From the NCBI RefSeq assembly GCF_026683955.1, contig NZ_CP113343.1, positions 3,658,001 through 3,722,000 of the forward strand: 64,000 nucleotides of DNA, read 5' to 3'. Of this stretch, positions 1-9,957 are shown in pieces. The position numbers and the translations under genes are program-made. The notes beneath the pieces are model-generated. The model ran no database searches and was not told the origin of the DNA. It saw only the letters and a program-made list of their open reading frames with translations. How positions within the stretch are numbered: position 1 is the stretch's first letter; each line of letters starts with the position of its first letter. The stretch is from Arthrobacter sp. MMS18-M83 (GTDB lineage Bacteria; Actinomycetota; Actinomycetes; Actinomycetales; Micrococcaceae).

Positions 1-3
1 TTC

Positions 4-1425
4 ATGGGCTTGAAGTGGTATCAGTTGCTCCTGCTGGCGTGTGGCGTCCTCGTGGCAAGTGTGGCCTCGGCCGCTAACGGAGCGGTCGGGCTATTCGCGT
101 CGGGGCCGATGTGGCTCGCCCTGATGTTGCTCGGATTGCTGCAGTACTCGCGGATTCCCTACCCCGTATGGGCATGCCATGCTGTCCTGTTCTTCCATCG
201 ATCGCTGGTTAGGCAGACCCGGTTTCTCGTACGGCCGGAGAAGGCGGTCCTGGCAGGCCGTCTGGCACTGCCCGGCGGATTGGGAAACCTCGAATTGCGG
301 AGGACGTCGACCGGTGAGTGCATCATCGTGGACCCCCGCGGCAGGGAGGCCATCGCGGTGCTGCGGTGCAGCACAAGGTCTTTTGCGCTTCTGGATACCG
401 ACGACAAGGCCTGGGCTGTGCAGGCCTGGTCACGTGTTCAGGCAGGTATGGCCCAGCGCAGCACTGTGGCGAGAATTGCCGTTCAGGACTACACGGTTCC
501 GTATCCGTCGCAGGCGTTGCGTGACTTCTACGAACACGCCGTACCGCATCGGATCGGAGACACAGGAGAACTGAGCTGGGGCGAGCGTTCGTATGAGGAT
601 CTGATTTCTGCAGCTGGGTCGGCGATGAGCCACGATCTGCTTTTGACTCTTGTTGTGGACACGGCCAAGGCCCGACGGCGGATCAAAGAGTCGGGCGGGG
701 GTCTGGTGGGCGTTGAACGTGTGCTCCGGCTGGAGGTGGAGGCGATAACCACGGCTCTGGGAACCCACAGCGTCAAGGTCGAGGAGTGGCTCCCCGAGGA
801 CGGGATTCTTGACGTCCTCCGCGGCGCCTTCGACCCGGCCGCCGTCGCCGTTCACCGGCCGGCACCAGCCACCGAACCCGAGCGCCACAGCGATACGGCG
901 TCCACGCAGCCGTCAGGCCCTATGGCCGTCGAGGAGCACTGGACCTATGTGCACACCGACTCCGGTTTTCATCAAACGTTCTGGATCGCTGAGTGGCCGC
1001 GGCAGAAGGTCTTTCCGGGCTTTCTGCATCCGCTGATCTACGTGGGAGATTTCCGCCATACGGTGACTGAAGTGATCCGAGCAGTGCCCACAACTGAGGC
1101 GCTGCGGGATATCCGTTCTGCCCAGGAAGCCCATGAAACCCGGCGTCGAATCAACACAAGGTTCGACAGGCCCCTCACGCGTGAGCAAAGGGCAGAAGAA
1201 GAGGAAGTCGCCCAGCGGGAGGAAGAGATCGTCGCGGGCCACGGTGACGTGCGGCCCGCTGCATACGTCACGATAACCGCAGCAACGCTCGAGGATCTGG
1301 CGAGACACAGGCAGGAGCTTGAATCGGCGGCTGCAGGGGCCTTCGTTGAATTGCGGTTGCTGGCCGGGCAGCAATGGGCGGCGTTCGTTGCCGGTGCCCT
1401 TCCGTTCGGGAGGGGGCTCCGATGA
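4..1425 (+). CDS. SCO6880-type T4SS membrane protein
   Basis: Probable membrane component of an actinobacterial conjugative type IV secretion apparatus. The N-terminus carries two hydrophobic stretches (about residues 7-26 and 30-48). A long soluble part of about 420 residues follows, ending in a charged helical segment rich in Glu and Arg. The stop overlaps the start of a VirB4-like ATPase, which is the usual order in actinobacterial conjugation clusters where SCO6880-family proteins precede the ATPase. The family call rests on length, topology and context rather than a catalytic motif. The ATG lies three bases from the window edge and the frame is open to the edge, so the true start may be upstream. 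Confidence 0.7.
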   Translation: MGLKWYQLLLLACGVLVASVASAANGAVGLFASGPMWLALMLLGLLQYSRIPYPVWACHAVLFFHRSLVRQTRFLVRPEKAVLAGRLALPGGLGNLELRRTSTGECIIVDPRGREAIAVLRCSTRSFALLDTDDKAWAVQAWSRVQAGMAQRSTVARIAVQDYTVPYPSQALRDFYEHAVPHRIGDTGELSWGERSYEDLISAAGSAMSHDLLLTLVVDTAKARRRIKESGGGLVGVERVLRLEVEAITTALGTHSVKVEEWLPEDGILDVLRGAFDPAAVAVHRPAPATEPERHSDTASTQPSGPMAVEEHWTYVHTDSGFHQTFWIAEWPRQKVFPGFLHPLIYVGDFRHTVTEVIRAVPTTEALRDIRSAQEAHETRRRINTRFDRPLTREQRAEEEEVAQREEEIVAGHGDVRPAAYVTITAATLEDLARHRQELESAAAGAFVELRLLAGQQWAAFVAGALPFGRGLR

Positions 1426-2882
1426 AGCGGACCACCCAAAATGTTCAATACCTCCCGTCGGGTGGCAACCGCCGGGAAAGGAAGGAACGACGCCGGCACG
1501 ACGGAGCGGGGGAGAGCGGACCGTGGTTGTCTGCCTTGCAGAGCTTCGGAGAGAGGCTCGACGACCGGCTGGATGGTACCGAACACGGTGGGGACTGGGG
1601 AAGTAGGGAACCAAACTCTTTGCGCGGTCCGCACCGGCTGCGTCCAGCACCCCACCGCGCTTCCACGCTGACGTTTGCGGCGGCCTATCCGTTCATCACT
1701 GAATCGGGTCTGGGCCACGAGGGAACGTACATCGGCACGGACGTCTTTGGATCCGGGGCCTTTTCCTACGATCCGTGGATTCTCTATGACAAGGGCGTCA
1801 TCAGCGGCCCATCGATCGTTGTCATCGGCACCGTCGGCACCGGCAAATCCATGTGCGGGAAATCCTTGGTGGCCCGCTCGATCACGCTGGGACGGAAGGC
1901 GGCCGTGGCGTCTGACCCCAAGGGCGAATGGGTTGCCGTGGCCAAGGCCGTTGGCGGCAAAGTCATTTCCGTCGGCCCCGGTCGCTCAGCCCGTGTGAAC
2001 CCCCTGGACGCGGGTCCGCGTTCCAGCGCGCTGAGCGAGGCGCAGTGGCAGGCCGTCGTCCGCCAACGCCGTCGCTACCTCTTGGTGGCTTTGGTATCCC
2101 TCATGCGGCAGGGCATGTCCCTTCGCCCGGTGGAGCACACGGCGTTGGACATGGCGCTGATGGAGACGGTCGCACAGAACTCGAACCCGACGCTACCCAT
2201 GGTCCTGGACCACCTGTTGAACCCTTCGAAGGAAACGATCGGGCTCGTCGGCAGGGACGGAGGCACCGCTGTCAGCCACTCGCTGAGGCGCACCGTATCA
2301 GGCGACCTGGAAGGCATGTTCGACGCACCTTCCACAGTCGCCTTCGACGCCGACGCACCCATGATGGTGATGGATACCTCCGCCCTGATCGGCGCTTCTG
2401 AGCAGGCGCTGTCACTCGCCGCAGCGTGTGGCGCGACTTGGCTGGAGGCGGCGGTCACCAATCCCGACGGCGGCAAACGGCTGGTTGTCTATGACGAGGG
2501 TTGGCGGATGCTTGCCGATCCTTACATGCTGGCCAAGATGAGTGAACAGTGGCGACTGGCCCGCACCTACGGGATCGCGAACCTGCTCATCATGCACAAG
2601 GTAGCTGACCTCAACGAGATCGGCGACAGCACCAGCGGACACCGCCAAAAAGCCCTCGGGCTCCTCACCGAGGCCGACACCCGCATCATCTACCGCCAGA
2701 AGCACGATGCCATGCGCCTGACCAAGGAAGCCCTCGGGTTGACCGAAGCCGAATGCAAACACGTGGAGAACCTTCCCAAGGGCGTAGGGCTTTGGAAAAT
2801 CGGGAACCGCTCCTTCATCGTGGCCAACCGCGTCACGACCGACGAGCTGGAAGTCTTCGGCACCGACGACCGGATGATCTGA
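1422..2882 (+). CDS. VirB4-like conjugation ATPase
   Basis: Cytoplasmic ATPase that powers a type IV secretion (conjugation) channel. A Walker A motif GTVGTGKS lies near residue 137 and a Walker B-like strand VVYDEGWRML near residue 355, followed by an alpha-helical C-terminal part typical of VirB4/TraC-like proteins. The chosen start is the ATG that overlaps the upstream TGA (ATGA); an earlier in-frame ATG lies inside the preceding gene and is less likely. The stop overlaps the next start (TGATG), so the three genes form a translationally coupled operon. The protein is about 486 residues, shorter than proteobacterial VirB4 but usual for actinobacterial versions. Confidence 0.85.
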   Translation: MKRTTQNVQYLPSGGNRRERKERRRHDGAGESGPWLSALQSFGERLDDRLDGTEHGGDWGSREPNSLRGPHRLRPAPHRASTLTFAAAYPFITESGLGHEGTYIGTDVFGSGAFSYDPWILYDKGVISGPSIVVIGTVGTGKSMCGKSLVARSITLGRKAAVASDPKGEWVAVAKAVGGKVISVGPGRSARVNPLDAGPRSSALSEAQWQAVVRQRRRYLLVALVSLMRQGMSLRPVEHTALDMALMETVAQNSNPTLPMVLDHLLNPSKETIGLVGRDGGTAVSHSLRRTVSGDLEGMFDAPSTVAFDADAPMMVMDTSALIGASEQALSLAAACGATWLEAAVTNPDGGKRLVVYDEGWRMLADPYMLAKMSEQWRLARTYGIANLLIMHKVADLNEIGDSTSGHRQKALGLLTEADTRIIYRQKHDAMRLTKEALGLTEAECKHVENLPKGVGLWKIGNRSFIVANRVTTDELEVFGTDDRMI

Positions 2883-4699
2883 TGTTCACTCACCCACGAG
2901 CAGGAAACACGAGCCCCCTGATCACCGCCGGACTCGTCACGCTCTCCGGGTTCGTCAGTCTCTCCTTCTTCGTCCAGGGAGCAGCCCGCCTCGTCGTCAC
3001 GTGGCAGTGCGGCACCACGCCGCCGTCGCCCCCAAATCCGGCGGCCGCCGTCGGACTCCTGACGGGTCGGATCGAATGGATTGTGCGCCGCGATCCCGGC
3101 TGCGAGGTCAGCACGGCCGATGTGTGGTGGCTGGTCGGACCTGTGCTCGTCGCGGTCGCCGCGCTCACGGTGTGCGGGATCTGGGCTTGGCGCAGGTGGA
3201 CGCAGTCAGGGTCGTGGCTGCGGCAGGAGATCCTGAACCGCGACGGCATCGCGCGCCGCTCCGAGATCCTGCACGATTTCGGGGCCAGAGCTGTCCGTAG
3301 GCGCGGGAAGTTCACCCGTCCCGGGCTAAGCGACCCGACTGTTCAGGACGTGGCCTGGACGCTCGGCCGCTCACGCGGCATCACGATTCACGTCTCAACA
3401 GAAGAATCGATGGTGATCCAGGGGGCACCTCGTTCCGGTAAGGGACTCTACGTGGTGATCAATGCCATTCTGGATGCGCCAGGCGCCGTGGTGACGACGT
3501 CCACCCGGGCGGACAACCTCGTGGTCACGATGAAAGCCCGCGCCACGGGCGACAGGCCCGTGACCGTATTCGACCCACAGGGAATGTCAGGACTGCCATC
3601 CACGCTGCGCTGGTCTCCGGTCCGCGGCTGCCGGGATCCGGATATCGCCACACGCAGGGCCCTGGTTATCACCGCCGACACGGAGATGAAAGGCGAAAAC
3701 GCTGCCTGGCAGAAACGCTCCCTATTAGTCCTGCAGTGCCTTCTCCACGCGGCGGCATTGTCCGGCGAAGGTGTCCGTGCATTTCGGCGTTGGTCCTCTA
3801 GTCCGGTGCTCGCCCGTGACGCGCTGGAAGTTCTCAGCCGCCCGGGTGCTGCACTGGGGTGGCAGGCCGACCTGATGGGAATCCTCGAAGACGATCCCAG
3901 GAATACCTCCAATTCCTGGATCGGGGTCTCGGCCGCCGTCGCGCCCTTGTCTTCGCCCAAAGTGTTGGCTGCACTAGACCCACACGACGAGTCGGAGGAA
4001 TTCGATCCGAAGAGCTTCATCCGTGATCGCGGAACGCTCTATCTGATCGGCACAAGAGCAGGAGCCGCAGCGGCAGGCCCGTATCTGTCGGCGCTGATAG
4101 ACGACATTGACTATGCCGCCCGGGAAATGGCGTTCGTCTCGCCGGGCGGTCGACTCGATCCACCCTTGTCTCTGATTCTCGACGAAATCGCCAATCTCGC
4201 TCCGTGGCCGGGTTTGCCTATTGCCCTTTCGGACGGCGGCGGAATCGGCATCTCAACGCTCGTGGTGTTGCAGTCGCTGTCCCAGGCCCGGACCGGGTGG
4301 TCCATCGACGAGGCCGCCACCATCTGGGATTCGGCCATCATCAAGGTGATCTTCGGCGGCGGCTCCGACGAACGGGACCTCCGCTCACTCGCCGGACTAC
4401 TGGGGGAGCGGAGCCTCACACTCACCACGCGCTCATGGTCCTCCCAAGGCCGTCAGGACGGAGAACAGATCCGGGAGAGTCCCGTCATCGCCCTCGATGA
4501 GATCCGCCGGCTGCCTGCCGGCACGGCCCTCATGCTTGGCCGGCGCACCAGACCGATCCTGTTGGACCTGCGCGAATGGCACAAACGCAAGGACGCAGCC
4601 GAACTTGGACGCTCCAAGGCTGAGACCGAACGCGCACTCACCGAGGGACACAAGTTGCGACAGCAAATAGCCGAAGGAACCAACGATGGGGAACTATGA
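2882..4699 (+). CDS. Type IV coupling protein (VirD4/TraG family)
   Basis: Inner-membrane ATPase that links the relaxosome to the transfer channel. Two N-terminal hydrophobic segments (about residues 13-35 and 80-105) precede the ATPase domain. Walker A is GAPRSGKG near residue 182. The Walker B region LILDEIANLAPWPGLP, with the following conserved stretch GIGISTLVVLQSLSQ, is diagnostic of TraG/VirD4/TraD proteins. Length is about 605 residues. The start overlaps the VirB4-like gene by one base and the 3' end overlaps the next gene by 14 bases, so all are co-transcribed. Confidence 0.92.
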   Translation: MFTHPRAGNTSPLITAGLVTLSGFVSLSFFVQGAARLVVTWQCGTTPPSPPNPAAAVGLLTGRIEWIVRRDPGCEVSTADVWWLVGPVLVAVAALTVCGIWAWRRWTQSGSWLRQEILNRDGIARRSEILHDFGARAVRRRGKFTRPGLSDPTVQDVAWTLGRSRGITIHVSTEESMVIQGAPRSGKGLYVVINAILDAPGAVVTTSTRADNLVVTMKARATGDRPVTVFDPQGMSGLPSTLRWSPVRGCRDPDIATRRALVITADTEMKGENAAWQKRSLLVLQCLLHAAALSGEGVRAFRRWSSSPVLARDALEVLSRPGAALGWQADLMGILEDDPRNTSNSWIGVSAAVAPLSSPKVLAALDPHDESEEFDPKSFIRDRGTLYLIGTRAGAAAAGPYLSALIDDIDYAAREMAFVSPGGRLDPPLSLILDEIANLAPWPGLPIALSDGGGIGISTLVVLQSLSQARTGWSIDEAATIWDSAIIKVIFGGGSDERDLRSLAGLLGERSLTLTTRSWSSQGRQDGEQIRESPVIALDEIRRLPAGTALMLGRRTRPILLDLREWHKRKDAAELGRSKAETERALTEGHKLRQQIAEGTNDGEL

Positions 4700-5195
4700 C
4701 GACGTCGAACACTTTGACATTCCCTCAGCCGGAGCTGACGACGACGAGCTAACAGCCGAGCTGTTCCGCTCGGCCTTCCGAGCTCCGAACGGTTTGCAGG
4801 GGACGACCTATCGCTGGCGGGACATGAGCCCTCAGCAGGCCGAAACCGTCTGGGCTGCGCTCGCAGACTGGGTGAGATGGCTGGTCGCGACCTACCAGCT
4901 GACGACGTCTGTGGTGCCCGATTGCTGGTGGAAGCACTCCGAGATCGTCGCCGAGCTCTACGCCCTTCAGCGGGCAGAACAGGTCTCCTACGCCACCGAC
5001 GATGCCGGCTTCGGACCGTTGGCCTTTCACGAGCGGCTCCCACACGCCGTCGAACGCCTAAGAACCCACACCCGCACGGCCGGCTGCGTCGGCCTGCAAA
5101 CGCACAAAGAACCAGCCCCGAGGCTCCTCGCGGTTGAGGAACCGGAGTTCCTGGAGTGGCAGACCGCTCACCATCAAACTGGTGTTGAGCTCTGA
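4686..5195 (+). CDS. DUF4913 family protein
   Basis: Small acidic protein of 169 residues. The central segment ALADWVRWLVATY followed by VPDCWWKH and a helix ending in ELYALQRAE matches the pattern of DUF4913, a family common on actinobacterial plasmids next to conjugation genes. Its biochemical role is unknown. The start lies 14 bases inside the coupling-protein gene and the ArdC-like gene begins 9 bases after its stop, so it belongs to the transfer operon. No catalytic motif, signal peptide or membrane segment is visible. Confidence 0.75.
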   Translation: MGNYDDVEHFDIPSAGADDDELTAELFRSAFRAPNGLQGTTYRWRDMSPQQAETVWAALADWVRWLVATYQLTTSVVPDCWWKHSEIVAELYALQRAEQVSYATDDAGFGPLAFHERLPHAVERLRTHTRTAGCVGLQTHKEPAPRLLAVEEPEFLEWQTAHHQTGVEL

Positions 5196-5204
5196 GGTCA
5201 TGCC

Positions 5205-6437
5205 GTGAGCCCGGCAGGGGGACATGAACGGATATCCGCGTGTGCGGTTTCAAGAGGCATGGAGGTGGCCGTTGTGGCTTCCAGAGGTGAGAGCGCTCCG
5301 CGTTCAAAGTGGCCAGACTCCGGTGTGACCCGGCCCGCTACGCCGGGGCTGACGCCGGAAGAACGCATCGCGGCACTTACGGATGGTCTCCACTCGATCC
5401 TGGAAAAGGCTGTTGAATCGCCGTCTTACTGGCAGGTGCTGTTGGACGCTTCGGCCACTCTCTGGCGATACTCCGGCGGCAACGTCGCTCTGCTGATGAT
5501 TCAGATGGCCCAGCGCGGCACCGAGGAGCCCACCCTGGTGGCCGGGTTCAGGGAATGGGAACGCCACGGCCGCACTGTCCTCAAGGGCGAACACGCGCTG
5601 TGGGTGATCGCTCCGCGCACGGCACGTATGCAGGAGTTCACGCTTCCCGACGGGACCCGGCAGCGGATCCGGGTAGGGGAGAAGCCTCCCACGGGCGCCG
5701 CCGATGAGGGAAAAAGGACGGTCATCACAGGCTGGCGCGCGCAAACCGTCTTTGATGTCTCGCAGACTCAAGGGACTCCGCTGCTGGTGCCGCGGGACGT
5801 GGCTCGGCCCGGCGTCGTCGCCTCGGAGCTCTTTGACTCGCTGGCGGAGGTCGCACACAAGCATGGCTTCGAGGTCCACGTCGATGACCCACAGTACGGG
5901 CTGACCAGCGGTTACACGGACTTCGCCAAGCACCGAGTCCAGGTGGGTGCGTGGCTGAGTTCAGAGGAACGCACCGCGGTGCTCGCGCACGAGCTCGGAC
6001 ACGTCCTCCTGCACGGCCCGGACGATGCTGTCGGACGCCTTTACGGCAGCAGTGCGGACCACCGCGGGCTGGCCGAAGTCGAAGCGGAATCGGTCGCCTA
6101 CACAGTTCTGCGGGCGCACGGGATTGACCGCGGATCCCAGTCGGCGTCGTACCTGGCCGGATGGGCAGACGCCGTGATCGAGACAGAGACCGGTGCATCG
6201 GGGTGGGATGCGGGCAGCAGAATGCCTGCCTCCCGTGTGGATATCGCGAAGTCCGTGCTCGGACGAGTCACGGCTGCGACAAGGGGGATCCTTGAAGTCA
6301 CTCATCCACCTGGGTTCGGTGGCAAGGTCCCCGCCGTCGAAGCCGGTCCTCGCCTGACTGAGCCGGTGTCCTACTCGGGCGTTGGGCTGCCTAGGCCATC
6401 GGTAGACGGACCTTCGATCGCGGGCCCTGGACTTTGA
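5205..6437 (+). CDS. ArdC-like ssDNA-binding / ImmA-type metallopeptidase protein
   Basis: A 410-residue protein with two parts. Residues about 50-160 resemble the ArdC N-terminal ssDNA-binding domain (pattern around SGGNVALLMIQM and VAGFREWERHGR). The C-terminal half carries an HExxH zinc site (HELGHVLLH near residue 261) with a downstream acidic helix EVEAESVAY, as in ImmA/IrrE-type peptidases. ArdC proteins on conjugative plasmids protect incoming single-stranded DNA and counter restriction, which fits the position between transfer genes and an SSB. A GTG start at 5205 is used; an ATG at 5259 is an alternative. Function is inferred from domains. Confidence 0.78.
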   Translation: MSPAGGHERISACAVSRGMEVAVVASRGESAPRSKWPDSGVTRPATPGLTPEERIAALTDGLHSILEKAVESPSYWQVLLDASATLWRYSGGNVALLMIQMAQRGTEEPTLVAGFREWERHGRTVLKGEHALWVIAPRTARMQEFTLPDGTRQRIRVGEKPPTGAADEGKRTVITGWRAQTVFDVSQTQGTPLLVPRDVARPGVVASELFDSLAEVAHKHGFEVHVDDPQYGLTSGYTDFAKHRVQVGAWLSSEERTAVLAHELGHVLLHGPDDAVGRLYGSSADHRGLAEVEAESVAYTVLRAHGIDRGSQSASYLAGWADAVIETETGASGWDAGSRMPASRVDIAKSVLGRVTAATRGILEVTHPPGFGGKVPAVEAGPRLTEPVSYSGVGLPRPSVDGPSIAGPGL

Positions 6438-6491
6438 CTCCAGCTAATTGTCCGGCGGGAGAGACCCGTCGGCGTCGGAAAGGACAAAACT

Positions 6492-7004
6492 ATGAGCACC
6501 AAAATCCCGATCAGCATCGCCGGCAACCTCGTCGCCAACCCAGAACTCACCTACGGCGACTCTGGTGTAGCCCACGCCAAATTGCGCGTCGCCGTCAACC
6601 AGCGAATCCAGGGACCGGACGGGACCTGGCAGGACGGTGAACCCGTCTTCCACAACGTCTCGGCCTTCCGTGCGCTCGCAGAGAACGCATCGAACTCCCT
6701 GAAGAAGGGCGACCCAGTTACTGTGGCGGGCGAGCTCGAATTCCGTTCGTATGAGAAGGACGGCGAAAAGCGAGAGGCACGTCGCATCGTTGCCGACACG
6801 ATCGGCCCGGACCTGCGCTTCGGCACTGCCGTCTATCAGCGATCGGCGCACACGGCCGTTGCTGGGCCGGATTCTGGCGTTGTGACCGATCTCCAGGCGT
6901 CAGCCGCAACGGAGACCGCCTCGCCTGTGTACAACATCGCGACGAAGAGCCCGGCGGTGGTGCCCCCTTTCGGGGCAGCGGCGGGGAATGAGATGAGCTA
7001 CTAG
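6492..7004 (+). CDS. ssb: Single-stranded DNA-binding protein, plasmid type
   Basis: An OB-fold SSB-family protein of 170 residues. The N-terminal pattern (IPISIAGNLVANPEL, then VFHNVSAFRALAENASNSLKKGD and VAGELEFRSYEKDG) matches bacterial SSB. The C-terminal tail is short and lacks the usual acidic DDDIPF-type tip seen in chromosomal SSB, so interactions with host replication partners may differ. A purine-rich stretch GGAAAGGAC precedes the ATG. Following the transfer genes, it probably coats the transferred strand during conjugation. Confidence 0.9.
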   Translation: MSTKIPISIAGNLVANPELTYGDSGVAHAKLRVAVNQRIQGPDGTWQDGEPVFHNVSAFRALAENASNSLKKGDPVTVAGELEFRSYEKDGEKREARRIVADTIGPDLRFGTAVYQRSAHTAVAGPDSGVVTDLQASAATETASPVYNIATKSPAVVPPFGAAAGNEMSY

Positions 7005-7530
7005 CACAGGAAACTCGTCTGGATTGGTGATGGGACCGGGCACAGGAACAACTTTGCTGTTTTTTGAGGGCCGAGGGATGTGTCCGGTCTCAGCATTGCT
7101 GAGTCCCGACGTGGGAATTGACAGGTTGAATGGGACGAAGAACGGTCGTTGCCGTCTCAACTAAGGTGTCAGTTCCATAAGGTCCGCCGGCCAGACTGAG
7201 AACCTCGAGGCTTCCGTTATTGGCGCAGTCGGGGCACCATTGCGACAGGTCGCGACAATCGCGACAGAGCAGTTAGCGGTTGGCTAAGAAGGGTTTGTGC
7301 TGGCGGAAGCAACAACCTGTTAGCGTTCCGCCTGCTGTGTTTGCTGAACAGTCCAATAGGAAAGTATCCCCACTTGGGCAAGGTGTGCGACACCTGCGCC
7401 CCCGCGCTCCGAGCGACCACATTGGCCCTTTTGCCCCACCGATGCTTGTGTGTCCACGCGTACTTCGGTGCCGTTACTGGGCAGTCACCATGAGCGATCG
7501 ACTGGGCCATGTTGCCACTAGACTTGCGAC
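7005..7530. other. Intergenic region between SSB and defence operon
   Basis: About 526 bases without a convincing gene. It separates the conjugation operon from the SIR2/SMC defence genes and should hold the promoter of the latter. No clear operator, tRNA or repeat was recognised. Confidence 0.5.
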
Positions 7531-8868
7531 ATGCTTCATACCCCGTCCCCGGTTAGGGCTAACGTTCCGCCATATGCGGTTGATCTGGCAGCTCAAGCAA
7601 TGTCTGCCAGGAAGATAGTGATCTACGCCGGCGCGGGCATCAGCCTGTCCCCGCCAACCAGCCTCCCGACGGGCGCCGCTCTTGCAAAAGAACTGCACAC
7701 CCGGCTTAAGGCGGCCTTCCCGGTTCTCGACGCCGTTGACCCCGGGGATCTTCTTGCCGTTGCGGATAAGGTTGCGGCGCTTCCCGGCGGCGAAAGCGCT
7801 TTGCGTCAATCATCTGCCATAGCGGCAAACTTCAAGTCAGCTAAGCCCGGCTATGCTCACCGTATCTTGGCTCATCTAATGCTCGAAGGGGCCATTGACG
7901 TCCTCACGACGAATTGGGACAACTGCATAGAGCGGGGAGCTGGAGAGGAGCGCCTGCCGACAGTCACCAGCAGCCGTGACCTAGTGGATATCACACCACC
8001 CTCGGTTCTCAAGATTCACGGCTGTGCGTCACAGCCGAGTACCTTGCTGGTGACGAGCGGCCATCTAGCAGACCCACCTCCTTGGGTCCGGGAACAGACG
8101 CACGCACGGCTCGGCAATGCCGTTGTGGTGTTTATAGGCATCGGTGACGTCGCCGGGTATGTTAAGCGGCGCATCGAGGAGGCAATCCACGAGGTTGAAT
8201 CCGTCGACAACATTCGTGTCGTTACGCCAACCATCCAATCCGGCTGGGAGACTTCGCAGTGGAGGACCGTCGCGCCGAACCTTGGGGAGGACTACAAGAT
8301 CCCCGCAACGGCCGACGTATTCATGGAGCAGTTCGCTTCTGCCTATATCATGGCGCAACTTAGTGAGCACAGTACCGGCCTGTCATCTGACGAAGGGCTC
8401 AAAGCTGACCTAGATAGGGCAACTGAAGGGTTGTTGGAGTCTGATTCATTGACTGTGCTCAAGTGGGCACGTGAGGTCGACATCGACCCGCGAGCTGGTG
8501 AGCCAGTCCTCAAGAGCCCGGAGCTGGCTAAAGTGCTCATAGCTTTAGGGCGTCTCGCGGGGAACTCCGCCCGACTCAGCCAGAATCAAGTATTGAACAG
8601 CGCTCAGGGCCCAATTGAGTTACTGGTCGCGACTCGTACGGTGCCGGTGCGGCGCCTCGTCCAAGCTGCGGAGTATCGGTTGCATGCCCACGATAACCAG
8701 GGGCAGCCTCATCCACGGTTCGTCGTTGCTGGCGGCGTGGGGCCGATCCCGAAGCCCCGGTCACTGCCCAACAACATCATGGGTGAATCGGACGAACGAG
8801 ACATCGTTGATGGACCTCTTACGTTGGCGCCTGACATTACACATGCGGATGATGTGATCGCGGCGTGA
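7531..8868 (+). CDS. SIR2-domain defence effector (LmuA-like)
   Basis: A 445-residue protein with an N-terminal SIR2-like NAD-binding domain: GAGIS at residues 34-38, TTNWDN starting near residue 126, and KIHG with a candidate catalytic His163. In phage-defence systems such domains deplete NAD+ once triggered. The C-terminal 200 residues are not recognised and may contact the partner proteins. The stop overlaps the GTG of the small middle gene (GTGA), and an SMC-like ATPase follows. This is the order effector / small protein / SMC seen in Lamassu (DdmABC-type, ABC-three-component) systems. No good ribosome-binding site precedes the ATG; a second ATG at 7600 also keeps the SIR2 motif. Confidence 0.8.
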   Translation: MLHTPSPVRANVPPYAVDLAAQAMSARKIVIYAGAGISLSPPTSLPTGAALAKELHTRLKAAFPVLDAVDPGDLLAVADKVAALPGGESALRQSSAIAANFKSAKPGYAHRILAHLMLEGAIDVLTTNWDNCIERGAGEERLPTVTSSRDLVDITPPSVLKIHGCASQPSTLLVTSGHLADPPPWVREQTHARLGNAVVVFIGIGDVAGYVKRRIEEAIHEVESVDNIRVVTPTIQSGWETSQWRTVAPNLGEDYKIPATADVFMEQFASAYIMAQLSEHSTGLSSDEGLKADLDRATEGLLESDSLTVLKWAREVDIDPRAGEPVLKSPELAKVLIALGRLAGNSARLSQNQVLNSAQGPIELLVATRTVPVRRLVQAAEYRLHAHDNQGQPHPRFVVAGGVGPIPKPRSLPNNIMGESDERDIVDGPLTLAPDITHADDVIAA

Positions 8869-9088
8869 CAACCACGTCATTGTCTAGCCGGTCAGACGAC
8901 GAACTCCTAGGTTTCACTAGGACAGTACTGTCCGAGGAGGGTTTTCACATTGAGACCATGAGTGAGAACATCGACCTGATCCTGGCGGAGAACAGCTATT
9001 TTGTCGTCGCCGTTGCCGCCATGAACACCATTCAAAACCTAATCCTGGCGGAACCCATATGGTTGGGCCCCCGTTGGCAGTCCAGCGT

Positions 9089-9934
9089 CTATGCGATAGC
9101 TAGTTGATTTTTCTGCGTCCAGTTCTCCCAGTAGCGTTTCGGCGTCATGCCGTCCAGGGATCCGTGGGGCCGTTCATGATTGTAGATAGCTTTCCATTCC
9201 TCGGCCAAATACCTTGCCTCGGCCATGGTGTCCATGATTTCTCCTGTGAGTTGTTCCCTTCTGAATTGGGCGTTGAAGGATTCGATGAAGCCGTTCTGCC
9301 AGGGTGATCCGGGGTCGATGAACGCGGTATCGACCCCGGCGGTGTTGCACCAGTCAATCAGTGCCGCGGCGGTGAATTCAGGTCCGTTGTCGCAGCGGAC
9401 GTAGGTCGGTGCGGTGCCGGTCTCGGCGATGATGTCCTCCAGCACGGCGACCACGTCGGAGGCCTTGAAGGACCGGCGCGGAATGACTGCCAGGGCGGTG
9501 CGGGTGTATTCGTCGATGACATTGAAGAACCGTATGTGCCGGCCGCAGGAGGTCACGTCGGACTGGAAGTCGAAGCTGACCACGTGCATCGGATACTGGG
9601 CGGTGAGGCGCTTCTGTTCCCCGGCGCCGGGCCCGGTCCTGCGCCTCTTCCGTGCCCTGGGTTTACAGGCCAGGCCTTCGTCACGCCAGAGTCGGCGGAC
9701 CCGCTTCCTGTTCAGCGCCACCCCGTCCCATGCAGGCTGGGCCAGGAGGTGCCAGCGGGCCTTCCGCCAGCCCCACGCGGGATGCTTCACGGCCACGGCC
9801 CTCAGGTCCGCCCGCAACTGGGCCTCCTGGAATCCCATGTCGGGTTTCTTCTTGCGGAACACGGACCGGTTCTGGCCCAGAATTCTGCAGGCAAGGCGCT
9901 CGGACGCCCCGAACTTCTCCACTGCCATGCGCAC
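9089..9934 (-). CDS. IS3-family transposase OrfB (DDE integrase domain)
   Basis: Catalytic half of the IS3 transposase: HTH_21-like N-terminus and an rve integrase core. DDE residues are visible as SFDFQSDVT, RCDNGPEF and the Glu in FIESFNAQFR, and the C-terminal GMTPKRYWENW block is typical. The orfB frame is open upstream into the end of orfA and joins it at a GGGAAAA slippery heptamer, so the working product is probably an OrfAB fusion made by -1 frameshifting. The first ATG in this frame is used for the coordinates given. Confidence 0.93.
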   Translation of the reverse strand: MRMAVEKFGASERLACRILGQNRSVFRKKKPDMGFQEAQLRADLRAVAVKHPAWGWRKARWHLLAQPAWDGVALNRKRVRRLWRDEGLACKPRARKRRRTGPGAGEQKRLTAQYPMHVVSFDFQSDVTSCGRHIRFFNVIDEYTRTALAVIPRRSFKASDVVAVLEDIIAETGTAPTYVRCDNGPEFTAAALIDWCNTAGVDTAFIDPGSPWQNGFIESFNAQFRREQLTGEIMDTMAEARYLAEEWKAIYNHERPHGSLDGMTPKRYWENWTQKNQLAIA

Positions 9935-9957
9935 GGCACGGCGGCGCGGTTCGGGGC

